Source of the DNA: Aquanectria penicillioides
Lineage: Eukaryota > Ascomycota > Sordariomycetes > Hypocreales > Nectriaceae
Reading direction: 5' to 3'
NCBI GenBank assembly: GCA_003415625.1
Contig: PYIU01000011.1
Span: 1,253,001-1,317,000, forward strand
Length of the DNA: 64,000 nt
Numbering within the stretch: the stretch's first letter is position 1; every line of letters starts with the position of its first letter. Position numbers and translations under genes: made by a program. Under the pieces are notes generated by a model that worked only from the letters and a program-made list of their open reading frames with translations, was not told the DNA's origin and ran no database searches. This document shows, in pieces, positions 50,199 to 62,400 of this stretch.

Positions 50199-50509
50199 TA
50201 TTATATATATAGATTATATAATAAATAGTACTTTTAAATAATTAGCCTTTATATCTCTTAAGTAAAGGTTAATAATCTATAAGTATATTTATACTTTAGG
50301 ACCTATTATTATAGTAGTCTTAAGATATAAGTTAAGTAGAGTTTAATATATAATTAATTATTACCTATAGCTAAGCTATTGATTTTAATATAACTATAGA
50401 GCTTATATATATGCCTTTTAGTATAACTGTAAGATAAGTAGTATAATAGTTTTATTGTTAAGACTGTTACTTTTAATACTACTTATAATAAAATAAACAA
50501 ACTGTAATA
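50199..50509 (+). repeat. 3' LTR of gypsy B2
   Basis: 311 bp, TATTATATATATAGATT to AACTGTAATA, followed by the ATTGC target copy (50510-50514). Slightly less altered at its distal end (GTTAAGACTGTTAC survives). Confidence 0.9.
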
Positions 50510-52020
50510 ATTGCTTTTATAGCAAATATATAAAGAGTAAACCTTAAAGCTGCCTATATAATATATATATATATAATTAGATTTATAATTGCTTATAGCA
50601 TTAATATATACTATTTTTTAATAAATAAAGATAATAACTTAAAAGGGATTACTAAAGCCTTATTTATTAAATAAACTTAAGCCCTTTATATTATTAAAAA
50701 AGGCTATAAAGCTATTTTAATTAAATTGCTAAAAAGTAAGCTTAAAATCCCTTTATTTAATATATACTTTAATAAATAATTTATTTAATTTTAAGGCTAG
50801 CTTTAAGCCTAAAGTATTAAAAAACTTATTTTCTTTATAATTATATTAATAATATATTAAATCTATTGCTATTACTATAATAGCTTTTAGTATAAATTAA
50901 TATAAAAATATAAAAAGTAGCTTATTAATTAGCTTTTTAATAAAGAATATAAAGAAAACTAAAAGTTAATTAAAAATTAAATATTAGCTAATTAAAAGCA
51001 TTAATAGAAATAAGCTAAATATAAATTTTATAAATAATATATAAATAATAAAATAAAGGCAATTAAAATCTTTTTATTTTATATAAAAAAGAAAACTATT
51101 TACTTATATAAAGAACTTAAAAAGTATAAAAGCTCTTTATTTATTTAAATATAAATAAAATGCATTAAACTTTAGGGATTTCTTTTTTAAAGAAAGGGCC
51201 TTAAAGTAAATATACTTTAATGCTAATATAAAAATACTATTAAAACAATTAGCTATATTATATTATATTGCTTGCTTTATTTAAGCTAAAAGGAAACTCT
51301 ATTTAATTTACTTTATAACCTTTTTAAGCTTAAGTAGTATTTATTTAAAGCTTAAACTATATATTGCTTTATTAAATAGCTAGCCTATTTATATATTATA
51401 TTATACTATAAGCTAGCTATTAAGCTATATTTAATTTAAAATATTTTTATTTTTATATTGCCTTTACCTTTTAATAACTTTTTTATTTAAGCGCTTTAAC
51501 CCTTTTTATTAAAAGGGAAGTTAATGCACTTAAAAAAACTCCCTTTAAAAAGAAGAAAAAACCAGCCTATTATATAAATAATACATTAAAACCTACTTCT
51601 TTAATAGCTAGATCTTTATTTTAGCTTTATTTTAGTTTTAAACCCTATCTTTATTTATTACTATACTTAATCTATATTTATTTACTTTAGTAACTCTATT
51701 TACTTTAAGTTTATATTCTCTCTAAAAGATATAAGATCTATTTTATTCTTTTTACTATTCTTTTTACTATTCTTCTTTTTATCCTTAACCCCCCCCTACT
51801 TTAATCCCCCCTTAGCTCTATTTAAGCTTAAGCTATTGCTTAAAGAGTTATATTAAACTTTAGTCTTTACTATTAATATTAGCTAATATAAACCTACATT
51901 AAGACTAACCCTACCTATTGCTACTATTGCTTTTTAGCGCTATCTATCTTTAAGCAGCCTTAGCCCCCTTAACTAAAAAAGGCAATATAGCCATTAAGCT
52001 CTTAAAAGCTATAGCTATTA

Positions 52021-52809
52021 AGTTAGAGTTTAAAGTAATATAGATTAATCTATTATTAAGTTAATTAAAAAAATAAAAGGGACCTTAAAGATATAGAAAA
52101 TAAATAGGCAGTTTTCTTTAATTAATTTTTATTTTTTAAAATTCTAAATTCCTTGCATTTAAACTCTATTAAAGTTTTAGTATAGCCCCTTATAATATTA
52201 CTTTATTTATAACTTTTTGCTTAATATTTTTCCTTTCTTTTCTTTAAGGGATACTTTAAAGCATTTAATTAAATGCTTTAATACTCTTTTAAATTATTTA
52301 TAGCTATTTAAAAAGGCTATTTAATCTTTAATTAAATTTACTTATTCTATACCCTTTTAAGTAGGGTATATATTTTAGCTAATATCTCTATTTATTAATA
52401 TATTTAAAGGTTATAGTAAGGAAAAGCCTTTAAATTATTTAAAAAGACACTAAAGTGTTTAATTAAACTCTTTAGTAATACTTTTAAGCTATTATTAAAA
52501 ACCTAAAGAAGTAATAGATAATTAATTATAAAGATCTAAGAATTCCTAAATATTAAAAAACCTATTACTTTTATAAAAATAAAGGGGCATTAGAATTAAA
52601 AATAATACTAAAAGTAAGTAAAGATATTAATATAAGTTTATATTTTAAAAAAAGAAAACTTATTACTATAGCTAAAGTAAACCTATAGAAAAATTTAATA
52701 ACTTAATATAATATTAATATATTAGTATAAAGGTATATAAGGCAAAATAATAATATAAATAATATATAAGCATTTAATTAAATACTTTTAAATATAGAAA
52801 TCAATACTT
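52021..52809. other. Unrecognised RIP-degraded sequence between two LINE copies
   Basis: Starts where the match between the LINE A2 and A3 3' ends stops and runs to the 5' end of A3. It contains a small palindrome AAAGCATTTAATTAAATGCTTT at 52258-52279. No motif or terminal repeat found. Confidence 0.4.
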
Positions 52810-53079
52810 TTGCCCTTAGACTTGCGACTGCTTGTAGCTATCCTAAACCACCTCTAAAACGTCTAAAACCACAATCAACCGATTCCTTATGCTAGGTTAC
52901 CCCTAGCTACAATAGCGCATTGGGAGCGCAGCGCTAACACTACAGCCCTTCTAATAGTCATCAATTCAGGAAGATGCAGCATTGAAAATAGCCAATATAA
53001 CCCCCTTTCTACTACTAGCCAGTATAGTAATGCGCCTAGAACGGATAAAGCAATAAAAGCTAGCAGGAGCCTTACAATC

Positions 53080-54090
53080 AATAAAAATAAAGAAGCCTAT
53101 AAAGCTATTACCAAAATCGTTCTATCTTACCTTCTTAAAGCGGTTTAAAAGGTATTTTAAACCTATATTAATACGCGCAAGACACACTCCCGCCCCCCCT
53201 CCAAGACCAATACAACCTCCAAAAAGAGACTTACCAATAAAATCACTACCGCTATAACAACCGCTATTACTATAGCAATAATAGCCACTCTAGCTAACCC
53301 AGGCTCCTTTTCTCTTTAGCCAATACAATAGTCTTATGTATCGGTCCTTTTATATAGCCTTATACCTATAAATACTGGAATTAGCAAATGCATAATGTAT
53401 AGCTGCATTAAGCATAAGGTTACTATTTGCATTAAGAATGCCCCTAAAGATATTAAAAACTGCACTTTAATAGAAACTATATAAGCAGTAAATTAAGCCT
53501 ATAGCAACTCCTATATAATTGCAGTATATTGCCTCCTTAATAGGGATATAGTTCTTACTTTCCTTACCTTAGAATGGGCTAAAGCCTCCTGCAATAAAGG
53601 ATAGGTAGCTATAGCATTTAGGAATAATGCCCTTTTAGCTCCTTTAATCTTTGCTATTTTAGTAAAGGGAATTTAGGTTAAATCTATTTCTAATAATATA
53701 AATAAATTTATTAAAACTATTAATAATGCTAATACCTTAAGAGTTAATAAGGTAAAGCCTACTTAAGCCTAAAATAGTACTGCTATAAGAATAAACCTAA
53801 TCCTTTATATTTTATTAATTAAAAAAGCTAATAGCCTATATAATAATAGGCTTCTCCTTAATGTAGAACTCTATAATTATAAACCCTTTAATAAAGAATT
53901 AAAACCTACCTAATGCTTTTAATACTATAAGTATAGCTATATTGCAAGAAACTATTAATCTACCTTAATCTATAGCTAATGCAGTAGCTTAATGCATAAT
54001 AACTGCCCTACTAAAAAAGGAGAAATCCCTTACTGCTATACCCTATACTATAGAGACTATTTAATCTAAAGCTATACCTGCCTTATAGCA
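53080..54090 (+). pseudogene. LINE A3 ORF1 (gag-like, CCHC zinc knuckle)
   Basis: The region before the endonuclease. At 53914-53955 the plus strand reads C-F-stop-Y-Y-K-Y-S-Y-I-A-R-N-Y. That is a C-x2-C-x4-H-x4-C knuckle in which the second and third Cys and the His all became Tyr, and Gln became stop, as RIP predicts. More Cys-like codons follow to about 54050. ORF1 proteins of Tad1-type LINEs bind element RNA. The true start codon could not be fixed. Broken by several stops. Confidence 0.62.
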
Positions 54091-54449
54091 GAAAAGCATT
54101 AGACCTATATAAAAGAAGGATACTATAGACAATCAATAAAATATAAAGAATGCACCTTAATACAGCAAAACCCCCTTTACTTGCAATAAAATAGCTTCTT
54201 TAGGAACCCCCCTTTTATAGCTCCCCTCCCTACTAAAAGAGTTAGCTAACCTTTAGGATCTATAAATAAATAATACTATACTTTATTTAGCGCTTTCCCT
54301 TTCTTTAGCGCCTGTACCCTATTGCTACTATCTATTAAATTAACCCCCTTACTTATATTCAATTAATATAGGTCCTATTTTAGAATATATACTACTATTT
54401 TAGGTTAATCTATTAAGCACTATATACTTGCAATAGATATAATGCAATT

Positions 54450-57400
54450 GCACTTTTTGAACTAGCTAAAAACTAAAAAATTAATGCCTTAGTAAACCCC
54501 AAAAGATTGAACTATACTATAATCTATTACTTAAGCTATATAGCTCTCTATATATATAAACAATATAGACTAGAAACCTGGACCTATTAGGCCGGGGAAG
54601 ACTGGGCTAATATTAATTTTAAGCACTGCTATATAAGAATAATTGCAGTATATAACCCCTTAAGAGGCAAGAGAAACTTAAGGGCAATGTGCGCTTTAGC
54701 CGGCCTTACTTTAGCCCTTTAAACAATTATAATTAAAGACTTTAATCTATACTATTTAATTTAGAACTGCTATAAAAGAACCACTTTATATAGCCTAACC
54801 TTTTTAATAAAGATGCAATAGCTAAATACAGCCCTAATAACCCCCTATAGAATAGTAACTTAAAAAGCTAGTAATATTAGGAATAGCACTCTTAATCTAG
54901 CCTAAGCCTTAAAGAATAGCCATACTATCTATTTAAGCCCTAACTATAATTTAAATAGCTTTAATTATATTCTATAGTAAATATATATTGAACCCTTTAT
55001 AGATATATTGCCTCCCCTCCCACTGGACCCCTAGCCTATAGCGTTTAATTGGTGTATAATAAACCCTAAAAAGGCTAAACTTAAGGCATAAGTTACCCTT
55101 TACTGGACTTTAGGCAAGATAACCTTTATACAATAGTTAAAATAGGCAGTTAAATAGCTAACTTAAGGACTATATTAAATTGCTTAGTATGCTACCCTAA
55201 TATAGAGGCGACCTAGGCCTAGCTGCAATAATTAGTGGGACTAGCCTATTGTAGAGGCTATCTACTAACTTAAATAAGCATAAAGATATGCATAATGCAA
55301 TAGTATAGTAGTTAATTGGCTGAAACTATAAAAAGTAGGCAATAAGCAAGAGGCTTGTATAGCTAGGGCTAGGCAAGTGGCTTAATGCAATACTCTATTT
55401 AAAGCTAAAATAGGGAAAGGTATAGGCAGCTAAAAGAAACTCTAGAACTTAAAGAGATAGGCATAACTCTAAAGCGGGATTGCCCTAGCCCTGCCTTAGC
55501 TCCCCCCTTTTAACTGCCTTAGGCAAGACTCCCTAGCTATAAGCTATATTAAAAAGGCAATTATATTAGTAAAATGCTTCTTCTCTAAACCTTAGGCAAA
55601 TAATTAAGATATTAAACCTATTATAATAGACCTTATAATATAATCTATAGAAATAGACTAGATGCTATAAAACGCTAAGGACTTAATGTAGAATTGTATT
55701 AAACTCTATAAGCTAGTATATACACTCTCTAAAATCTAGTTGTAGAAAGCTCCTAGCAGCAATAGATTCCCCATTGGCTTCCTTAAAGTATGCAGCAAGC
55801 CCTTTTTAAAAGCCTTTACTACTATTATAAATGCAAGCATTGCATTTAGGCACTTTCTGTACCGCTTCTACTATACAACCGCCACTATTATCCTTAAGCT
55901 AAATAAAACAATAGCCTAAAAACGCATAGCATTTAAATAGAGATCTATCTCCTTTCTTAATATTATTAATAAAGTAATAAAGTTAATAATAGCCTAGCAA
56001 ATAGCAATAGCGGCTAAAAGCCTAAATATACTCCTTAATAGTTAAATAGGGAATAGGCCTTAAAGGTCCATTAAGCTTGCCCTTATGGTTATAGTGGAAG
56101 TAGTGCATGCAATATAGGCCTGCAGTAAGATAGCATTGCTCCTTTAACTAAACTTTACTATAGCCTTTAATTCAATTGACTATAAGAGGCTTATTGCTAC
56201 CCTCTATAATTAAGGCTTTCTATAATAGCTACTAGTCTAGCTTTTTAGCTATCTATTTAAGCGTTTAGTATGCCTTTAGTTTAATAGTAAGTCCTCTAAA
56301 CCTTATAGCATTAAGGCTAGGGTTCTATAGAGTTTGCTGCTCTCCTCTATCCTTTTTATTTTATTTATATTAGGGCTCTATATAGCATTTAATAAAGTCC
56401 CTAAAATTATAGTAGTTAGATTTACTAATAATATAAATGTACTTGCATTTAGGAGAGATGCAGTAAAGACTTAAGCTTAACTTAAAGCTATATAGATAGT
56501 ATATGCATTTTAGGCCTTTATTAATAGTATAACCTTTAAACCTATTAAAGCCTAGCTCCTTTACTTCTTTTGCTAGCACTAAAAGCATTAGGTTTAATTA
56601 ATCCTTACCTAAAATATAATTTAACTATAGGAATTATACTATTTCTTTAGATTATAGCTATATAGAAAACTACTTTAAGGCCTATATATCTTTAAGCTTA
56701 AAGGAAAACTTAAATGCTAGAGATAGGCCCTTACTGCCCTTATTGCAAGCATATAGGGAGTAAACCTTAAGGCTGCCTATATAATATATATATATATAAT
56801 TAAATCTATAATTGCTTATAGTGCTAGTATATACTATTCCCTAATAAAAAGGGGCGGCAACCTAAGGGGGATTGCTAAAGCCCTATTGATTGAATAGACT
56901 TAAGCCCTATATACTATTAGGGGAGGCTATAGGGCTACCTTAATTAAACTGCTAAAGAGTAAGCTTAAAATCCCTCTATTAAATATATACCTTAATAAAT
57001 GACTTGCTTGGCTTTAAGGCCGGCTCTAAACCTAAGGCACTAAAAGATTTATCCTCTTTATAATTGCATTAATAATGCATTAGATTTATTATTATTGCTG
57101 TAATAGCTTTTAGTGTAAATTAATATAGAAATATAAAAAGTGGCTTATTAATTAGCTCTTTAATAGAAAATATAAAAAAGACTAAAAGTCAATTAAAGAC
57201 TAAATATTAGCTAACTAAAGGCATTAATAGAAGCAAGCTAAATATAAGTCTTATAAATAGCATACTAATAATAGAATAAAGGCAGCTAAAATCTTTCTAC
57301 TCTATATAAAGGAAAAGACTATTTGCCTATATAAAGGACTAAAAAAGTATAAAAGCTCCTTACTTACCTAAATGCAAATAGATTATATTAAACTTTAGGG

Positions 57401-57750
57401 ATTCCTTTTCTAAAGAAGAGTCCTTAAGGTAAGTATGCCTTAATGCTAGTGCAAAGACACTATTAAAACAGTTAGCTATATTATACTATACTGCCCGCTT
57501 TACTTTAGCTAAAGGGAAACTCTATTTAGTCTACCTTACAATCTTTTTAAGCTTAAGCAGTATCTATTTAAAGCCTAAACTATATACTGCTTTATTAAGT
57601 AGCTAGCCTATTTGTATATTATACTATACTATAAGCTAGCCATTAAGCTGCATTTAGTTTAGGATATGCCTACTTTTGCATTGCCTCTGCCTTTTAGTAA
57701 CTCTTTTATTTAAGCGCTTTAACCCCTTTATTAAAAGGGAAGTTAATGCA
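54450..57750 (+). pseudogene. LINE A3 ORF2: apurinic endonuclease plus reverse transcriptase (Tad1-like)
   Basis: The endonuclease shows IIIKDFNLYY at 54725-54754 for the family's GDFNxHH. Reverse transcriptase shows FTIAFNSIDYKRLIATL at about 56154-56204 (family DxxGAFDxVxxxRL, Asp to Asn), an ALLYPFYFIYI block near 56338-56370 (family SPxLFxxYI) and RFTNNINVLAF at about 56417-56450 (family GFVDDVNLLA). Downstream, GGYRATLIKLLKSKLKIPLL near 56926-56985 matches the region after RT in Tad1-type elements. The enzyme would nick the target and copy the RNA there. Stops and Asn at both catalytic Asp show it is dead. Confidence 0.72.
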
Positions 57751-58251
57751 CTTAAAAAAACCCCCTTTAAGAGAGGGAAAAAACTGGCCTATTATATAAA
57801 TAATATATTAAAGCCTGCCCCCTTTAATAGCTAGGTCTTTACCTTAGCCCTATTTAAACCCTGCCCCTATCTACTGCTATGCCTAATCTATACCTGCCTG
57901 CCCTAGCGATATTACTTACTTTAAGTCTATATCCTCTTTAGGAGATATAAGATCTATTTTATTCTTCTTACTATTCCCCTTTCTATCTTCCTTTATGCTG
58001 TTCTCCCCCTTATCTTTAAGCCCCCTTTACTTTAATCCCCCTTTAGCTCCTTTAAAGCTTAAGCCATTACTTAAGAAGTTATACTAAACTTTAGTTTTTA
58101 TTACTAATATTAGCTAACTTAAACCTATATTAAAACTGGCACTACCTATTGCTATTATTACTTTTAGGCACTGCCTATCCTTAAGTAGCTTTAGCCCCCC
58201 TAACTAAAGAAGGCAGTATAGCTATTAAGCTCTTAAAAGCTATAGCTATAT

Positions 58252-58807
58252 AGTTAACTCTATTAATTAGCTTATAGAGCTAGTTAATATTAGGACCTAT
58301 AGTTAGAATTATAGAAATAGCTTAAGAGTGCGCTTAAATTGCCCTTCTTTTGACTTAAATGGCCTTAGCCCTTAATTGCTAGAGCTCCTTCTTCTATAAC
58401 CTATATTAGTATTGTATCTACAGTAAAACTGGATTAAGCTATGCTTATTGTGGCTATCCCCTTCTGTAATGCTACTATTAGTGTATAGGCATTAGCCTCT
58501 ATTAAGTATAGTAGTAGCTTATATGGCTTATGCATATAGGCGCAAGCTATATAGCCGCTGGCCTTAGCATCTTTTAATAGTTAGCTTCTTATAACCATAA
58601 GGGATAGAAACTATATATTGGCCTAATTTTAGTATAGACTGTCCTTTCTATCTTTTACTATCTGCATAATGCATATAGAATAGGGCAGATCCTGCACTGC
58701 CCTTAAGGTCGGCGCAGCACCCCCTGCCCTAATGTAGCCAGCTTAGCGTTTTAGTATCTACTAATATTAGCAAAATACAGTCTATAGCCACTATAGATAT
58801 ATACTAC

Positions 58808-58877
<70 letters not shown>

Positions 58878-59095
58878 GTTATTATCCTTAGCTGTATATA
58901 ATTAGTATGGAATAGCAATAGGAGCAGCAGTCGGCACTTATATAAGTTAAGTATTCTATGCAAGCAATATGTTAGTGAAGCGTACACTTAAAGACAATAG
59001 GAAGCTCTTATGGAGGCATATAAGGAAGGAAGGAAAGGAAAGGAAATAGGCGTGCCCATAAAGTTCAAGAAATAACAATAGCAATACTTAGATAA
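58252..59095. other. Weakly mutated unique-looking sequence with an ATT microsatellite
   Basis: Balanced to mildly AT-rich, keeping CpA, TpG and some CpG. No open frame looks like a protein: a 78-codon minus-strand frame at 58751-58987 is mostly isoleucine encoded by the microsatellite. A GC-rich patch is at about 58690-58730. It may be genuine host sequence between repeats. Confidence 0.4.
58807..58876. repeat. (ATT)n microsatellite
   Basis: About 70 bp of perfect trinucleotide repeat in otherwise non-repetitive, weakly mutated sequence. Not attached to any recognised SINE tail. Confidence 0.95.
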
Positions 59096-59424
59096 CTGGC
59101 AGCCGGCCGGCCGCCAGCCGGCGCTAGGTCGGCGCCCTACTCCCCGCAATGGGCCCACGGCACAGACAATCCGGACCCATTGCGGGCCCTACTTTCACCC
59201 TACTTACTAACCCTACAATTAGGTAAATGGGATATCTTAGTAATAGCACTGAACTAACCTCTAATCCAACGCTCCCCTATAAAGGACCTATATTGGGTCT
59301 AATATTGTATTGAATAAAGGTTTTTATCCTATTAGTATAGTTTTTTTCTTTATTTATATAGTATAGAAGCACTATCTACCTTATAGGTCTATAGAGTATT
59401 AATAAATAAATAAATAAATAAATA
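59096..59424 (+). mobile_element. SINE-like element S2a with a GC-rich hairpin head
   Basis: About 330 bp. It begins CTGGCAGCCGGCCGG and has a perfect 11-bp inverted repeat CCCGCAATGGG (about 59144) ... CCCATTGCGGG (about 59176). It ends with TATAGAAGCAC...GTCTATAGAGTATTA plus AATA repeats (59396-59424). The 3' ~85 bp match the tail of SINE S1; the head does not and lacks pol III A/B boxes. It matches S2b (63669-63991, opposite strand) over its whole length. Almost unmutated. Confidence 0.75.
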
Positions 59425-62400
59425 TAGAAATATACTTAAGACTGCTAAAAGCTTAATATATAGATTAAAAAAGAAAATAGAAAAGGAAAAAGGGAATTAT
59501 TTAACTTTTAATTAATTACTAAAAATAAAAATTTTTTATTATTCTTATTAATCTTTAGACTTTAGTAAAAGGGTATATATTTATATTTATTATTATTTTA
59601 ATTAATTACTTTATTTATTATTATTAACTTTAAAAAGCTAGTTTAAATTTATTAAAATAAAGCCTTATTAAATATAATATTATAATCCCTTTTTTTATTT
59701 TTTCTAAATATTTTAATATATATTTTAATTTATTTTATTATTTTATTCTTTTATTATATATATATATATTATTTTATTGCAATTTATAACTTTAAGAGTT
59801 AAGCAGCTAATCTATACTCCTTTATATATATATATTAAAATATTTATTATAAAAACCTTAATAACTATAATGTATTAATGCCCTTAAATAAAAAAATAAA
59901 AAAAACATTTAATTAAATACAATTAAACCCCTCTAGCCCTATTAAAAGTAAAGGGGGTTAGTATAATTAATAATCTTTAACTATTCTTTTTAAGTTAATT
60001 AATACTATTAATATTAATATTCCTAAAAAAAAAAAAATTAAATATATTAATTAAAATAATAGAAATAACTATTACTTTTATTTAATTACTTAATATAATT
60101 TTTAATAAAAGGAATATTATATATTTCTTTAAATTATATAATAGATTTATAATTAGCTAAAAAGTTATAAATAGTATAAAAAGTAAAGCTTTAATATACT
60201 ATATAACCTTTAAAGTATCTTAAAATATTATAAACTTACTAAAAGGCAATAATTAGTCTATTATAAAGCAAAACCTCTTAAAAACCTTTAAGTACTAGAA
60301 TTTAAATTAATTAAATCTACCTAAAAATAAGCTTTAGTAAATAAATATAACTTTAATTTAGTCTATAAAATATAAAGTTATCCTTTAATAGCTTATAAAG
60401 TATATTTAGCTTAATAGAAAAGTAAATTCTATTAGCTAAAAGGCTTTTATAATATAGGCTTAAGCTATTTATAATGCAATACTAAAAAATATTATTATTA
60501 ATATTTATTAATAGAAAGAAAAGCACTTAAATACCTTAAGAGCAATAAGGTATAAAGAGATAATTAAATTAATTAAAAACTTCTTTAATGCTAAAAAAAG
60601 AAATCTAAATCTTTTAGATAGAAAGAAAGAATAATAACTTTAAATACTTTAAAAAAACTAAAAAACCTTTTATTTATTAAAATTAGCTTTAGCATTAAAA
60701 GCTTAAGTTTCTTAATTCTATTTAAAGCTTAAAAAGGGAGTTAAGTCCTTTTACTAAAGAAATAAAAAAGCTATAAATTAATATAACTTAAAATATTATA
60801 AATAAAATCTAAAAGTTAAAAAGAATTATATACTAAAAGATTAATTAACTAAAAATAGAATTATTATTATTAATTAAAAATAACCTTAATTAAATAAAAG
60901 AATTTAATTATATATATTCTTATTATAACTTTTATATTAATATAAATTATAATAGAGATCTAAAGTGCTTTTATTATATAAAAGTAAAGTATTTTTTAAA
61001 TTATTATTTACTTCTTATAGAAAATAAAAGAAAGGAATTTATAGACTATAATAGTAATACTAGCTTTATTTAAATAAAGCAATAGAAACTCTTACTACCC
61101 TTAAAACTAATATATAAGCTTACTATTAAAGGAAAAGTAAGAAAAATAGTTATTTTATAGATCTTAAAATTCCTTACCTTTAAGATTTATAGCTAAGCTA
61201 AGGTTATAATAGTAAATAAATTAAATATATAAAAATAGTAAATTATTAAAAAAGAAAAGCATTTAATTAAAAACTTCCTTAAATATATTAATTAACTAAA
61301 GTATAGCTTTTTAATACTTAATAAAAATACCTTTAAAAAGACCTAAAAACCTAAAGTTAATTGCATCTTTATTAATAATTAAGCTATAAAATCAATTAAT
61401 AACTCTTTTATTGCTAATATTATATTAAAAACTAATATTATAAAATGCATAAAAGTAAAATTAAAAAAGAAATTAGCTAATTAAAAAAAGAAAAAAGGAA
61501 CTTAATCTTTTATTTAAGTTATAAATAAAGAATTTATTAAAAATAAAGAGATTATTAATATTATCCTTAAAGAAAAGGATTAAAATGCTTTTAATTAAAT
61601 ACTTAAGATTATTTAAATAAAAAGATAAATTTATAAAAAGGTAGTAAAATTAAAAGTTTAAATAACTATTAAGGATTTAATTAACTTTAACCCTCCCTTA
61701 AGTAATAATATCTTAAAGATAGTTTTTAATTATATAAAGGGAATAAAAAAAGTTAAATAAATAAAATTAAAACCCTTACTTAAAAAGAGATAGATTTAAT
61801 AAGCTATTAATTTAATTATAATTAATAATCTAAAAGCAATATTCTTAAAAGAGTACTTAAACTATATTATTAAGCAATATAGTATTAATTATATATTAAT
61901 TAAAAAGGAATCTAAACCTTATTATATACTATTGCCTAAAAAATACTTTATTAAGAATTAAGAAAGTATTAATAAAGTTAATATTAGCTATATAATAATT
62001 AAAGAAAGAAAGATTATATTTAATTAAATGCATTTAATAGTCTATATAAATATTTTAAACTAATAGTATTAAAGAACTTTAGCTTAATGCTAAAAACTAC
62101 TAAAAATTTAAATAAAATTAAATAACCTTAATAAAATAATTTAAGAAGCTTTAGTAGATTTTAGGTTAAAAGGAAATATTATCTTTAATAAAATAGCATA
62201 AAAATATAAGCTAAAAGTAAAGCCTATAGAAGCTTTTACTATATTTTACTTTAATAATTAAATCTAAATATATAGAAAAGTAAATATTAAGCTATTTTTT
62301 AAAAATATTTAAATAGTATAAAGATTTTATATTGCTTTAAAAGAATATATTTCTATTCCTTTTATTTTAAAAATGCCCTTTATTAAGATTACTAAAGTTA

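Larger units (their letters stand above)
40289..50509 (+). mobile_element. Complete Ty3/gypsy chromovirus B2, RIP-degraded
   Basis: 10.2 kb with two 311-bp LTRs and a 5-bp target duplication ATTGC (40284-40288, 50510-50514); LINE A3 shows the empty site near 56736-56752. It is collinear with B1 over its whole length, differing mainly by transitions. It sits in the middle of LINE A2 downstream of reverse transcriptase. Confidence 0.93.
32944..52020 (+). mobile_element. LINE family A, copy A2 (Tad1-like), carrying three nested insertions
   Basis: Matches LINE A3 end to end (52810-58251) once three insertions are removed: a pogo-like transposon (35553-38384), SINE S1c with its target copy (38941-39535) and gypsy B2 with its target copy (40289-50514). 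The zinc-knuckle region is at about 34040-34085, the endonuclease KDFN-type motif near 34855-34880, and the reverse transcriptase YADD-equivalent (now TNNI-like) at about 39970-39990. It is much more RIP-altered than A3. The 3' ends of A2 and A3 both stop after AAAAGCTATAGCTAT. Confidence 0.85.
52810..58251 (+). mobile_element. LINE family A, copy A3 (Tad1-like): uninterrupted, least RIP-altered
   Basis: A 5.44-kb non-LTR retrotransposon. The 5' start is shared with A1 (complement of 14309) and A2 (32944). No LTRs; two reading regions, gag-like ORF1 and an endonuclease plus reverse transcriptase ORF2. Patches keep CpG and CpA (52811-53340, 54580-54610, 57880-57930). The 3' end follows AAAAGCTATAGCTATA with no evident poly-A. 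A 64-codon minus-strand frame at 52887-53081 and a 72-codon one at 56370-56588 are antisense to the real frames. Confidence 0.87.

Noticed and set aside
52887..53081. Hydrophobic 64-codon minus-strand frame resembling a small membrane protein
   Set aside because: It lies antisense in the 5' part of LINE A3 and is broken in copies A1 and A2; the LINE's coding direction is plus.
58751..58987. Minus-strand frame with a long isoleucine run
   Set aside because: The run is the ATT microsatellite translated; no family similarity around it.
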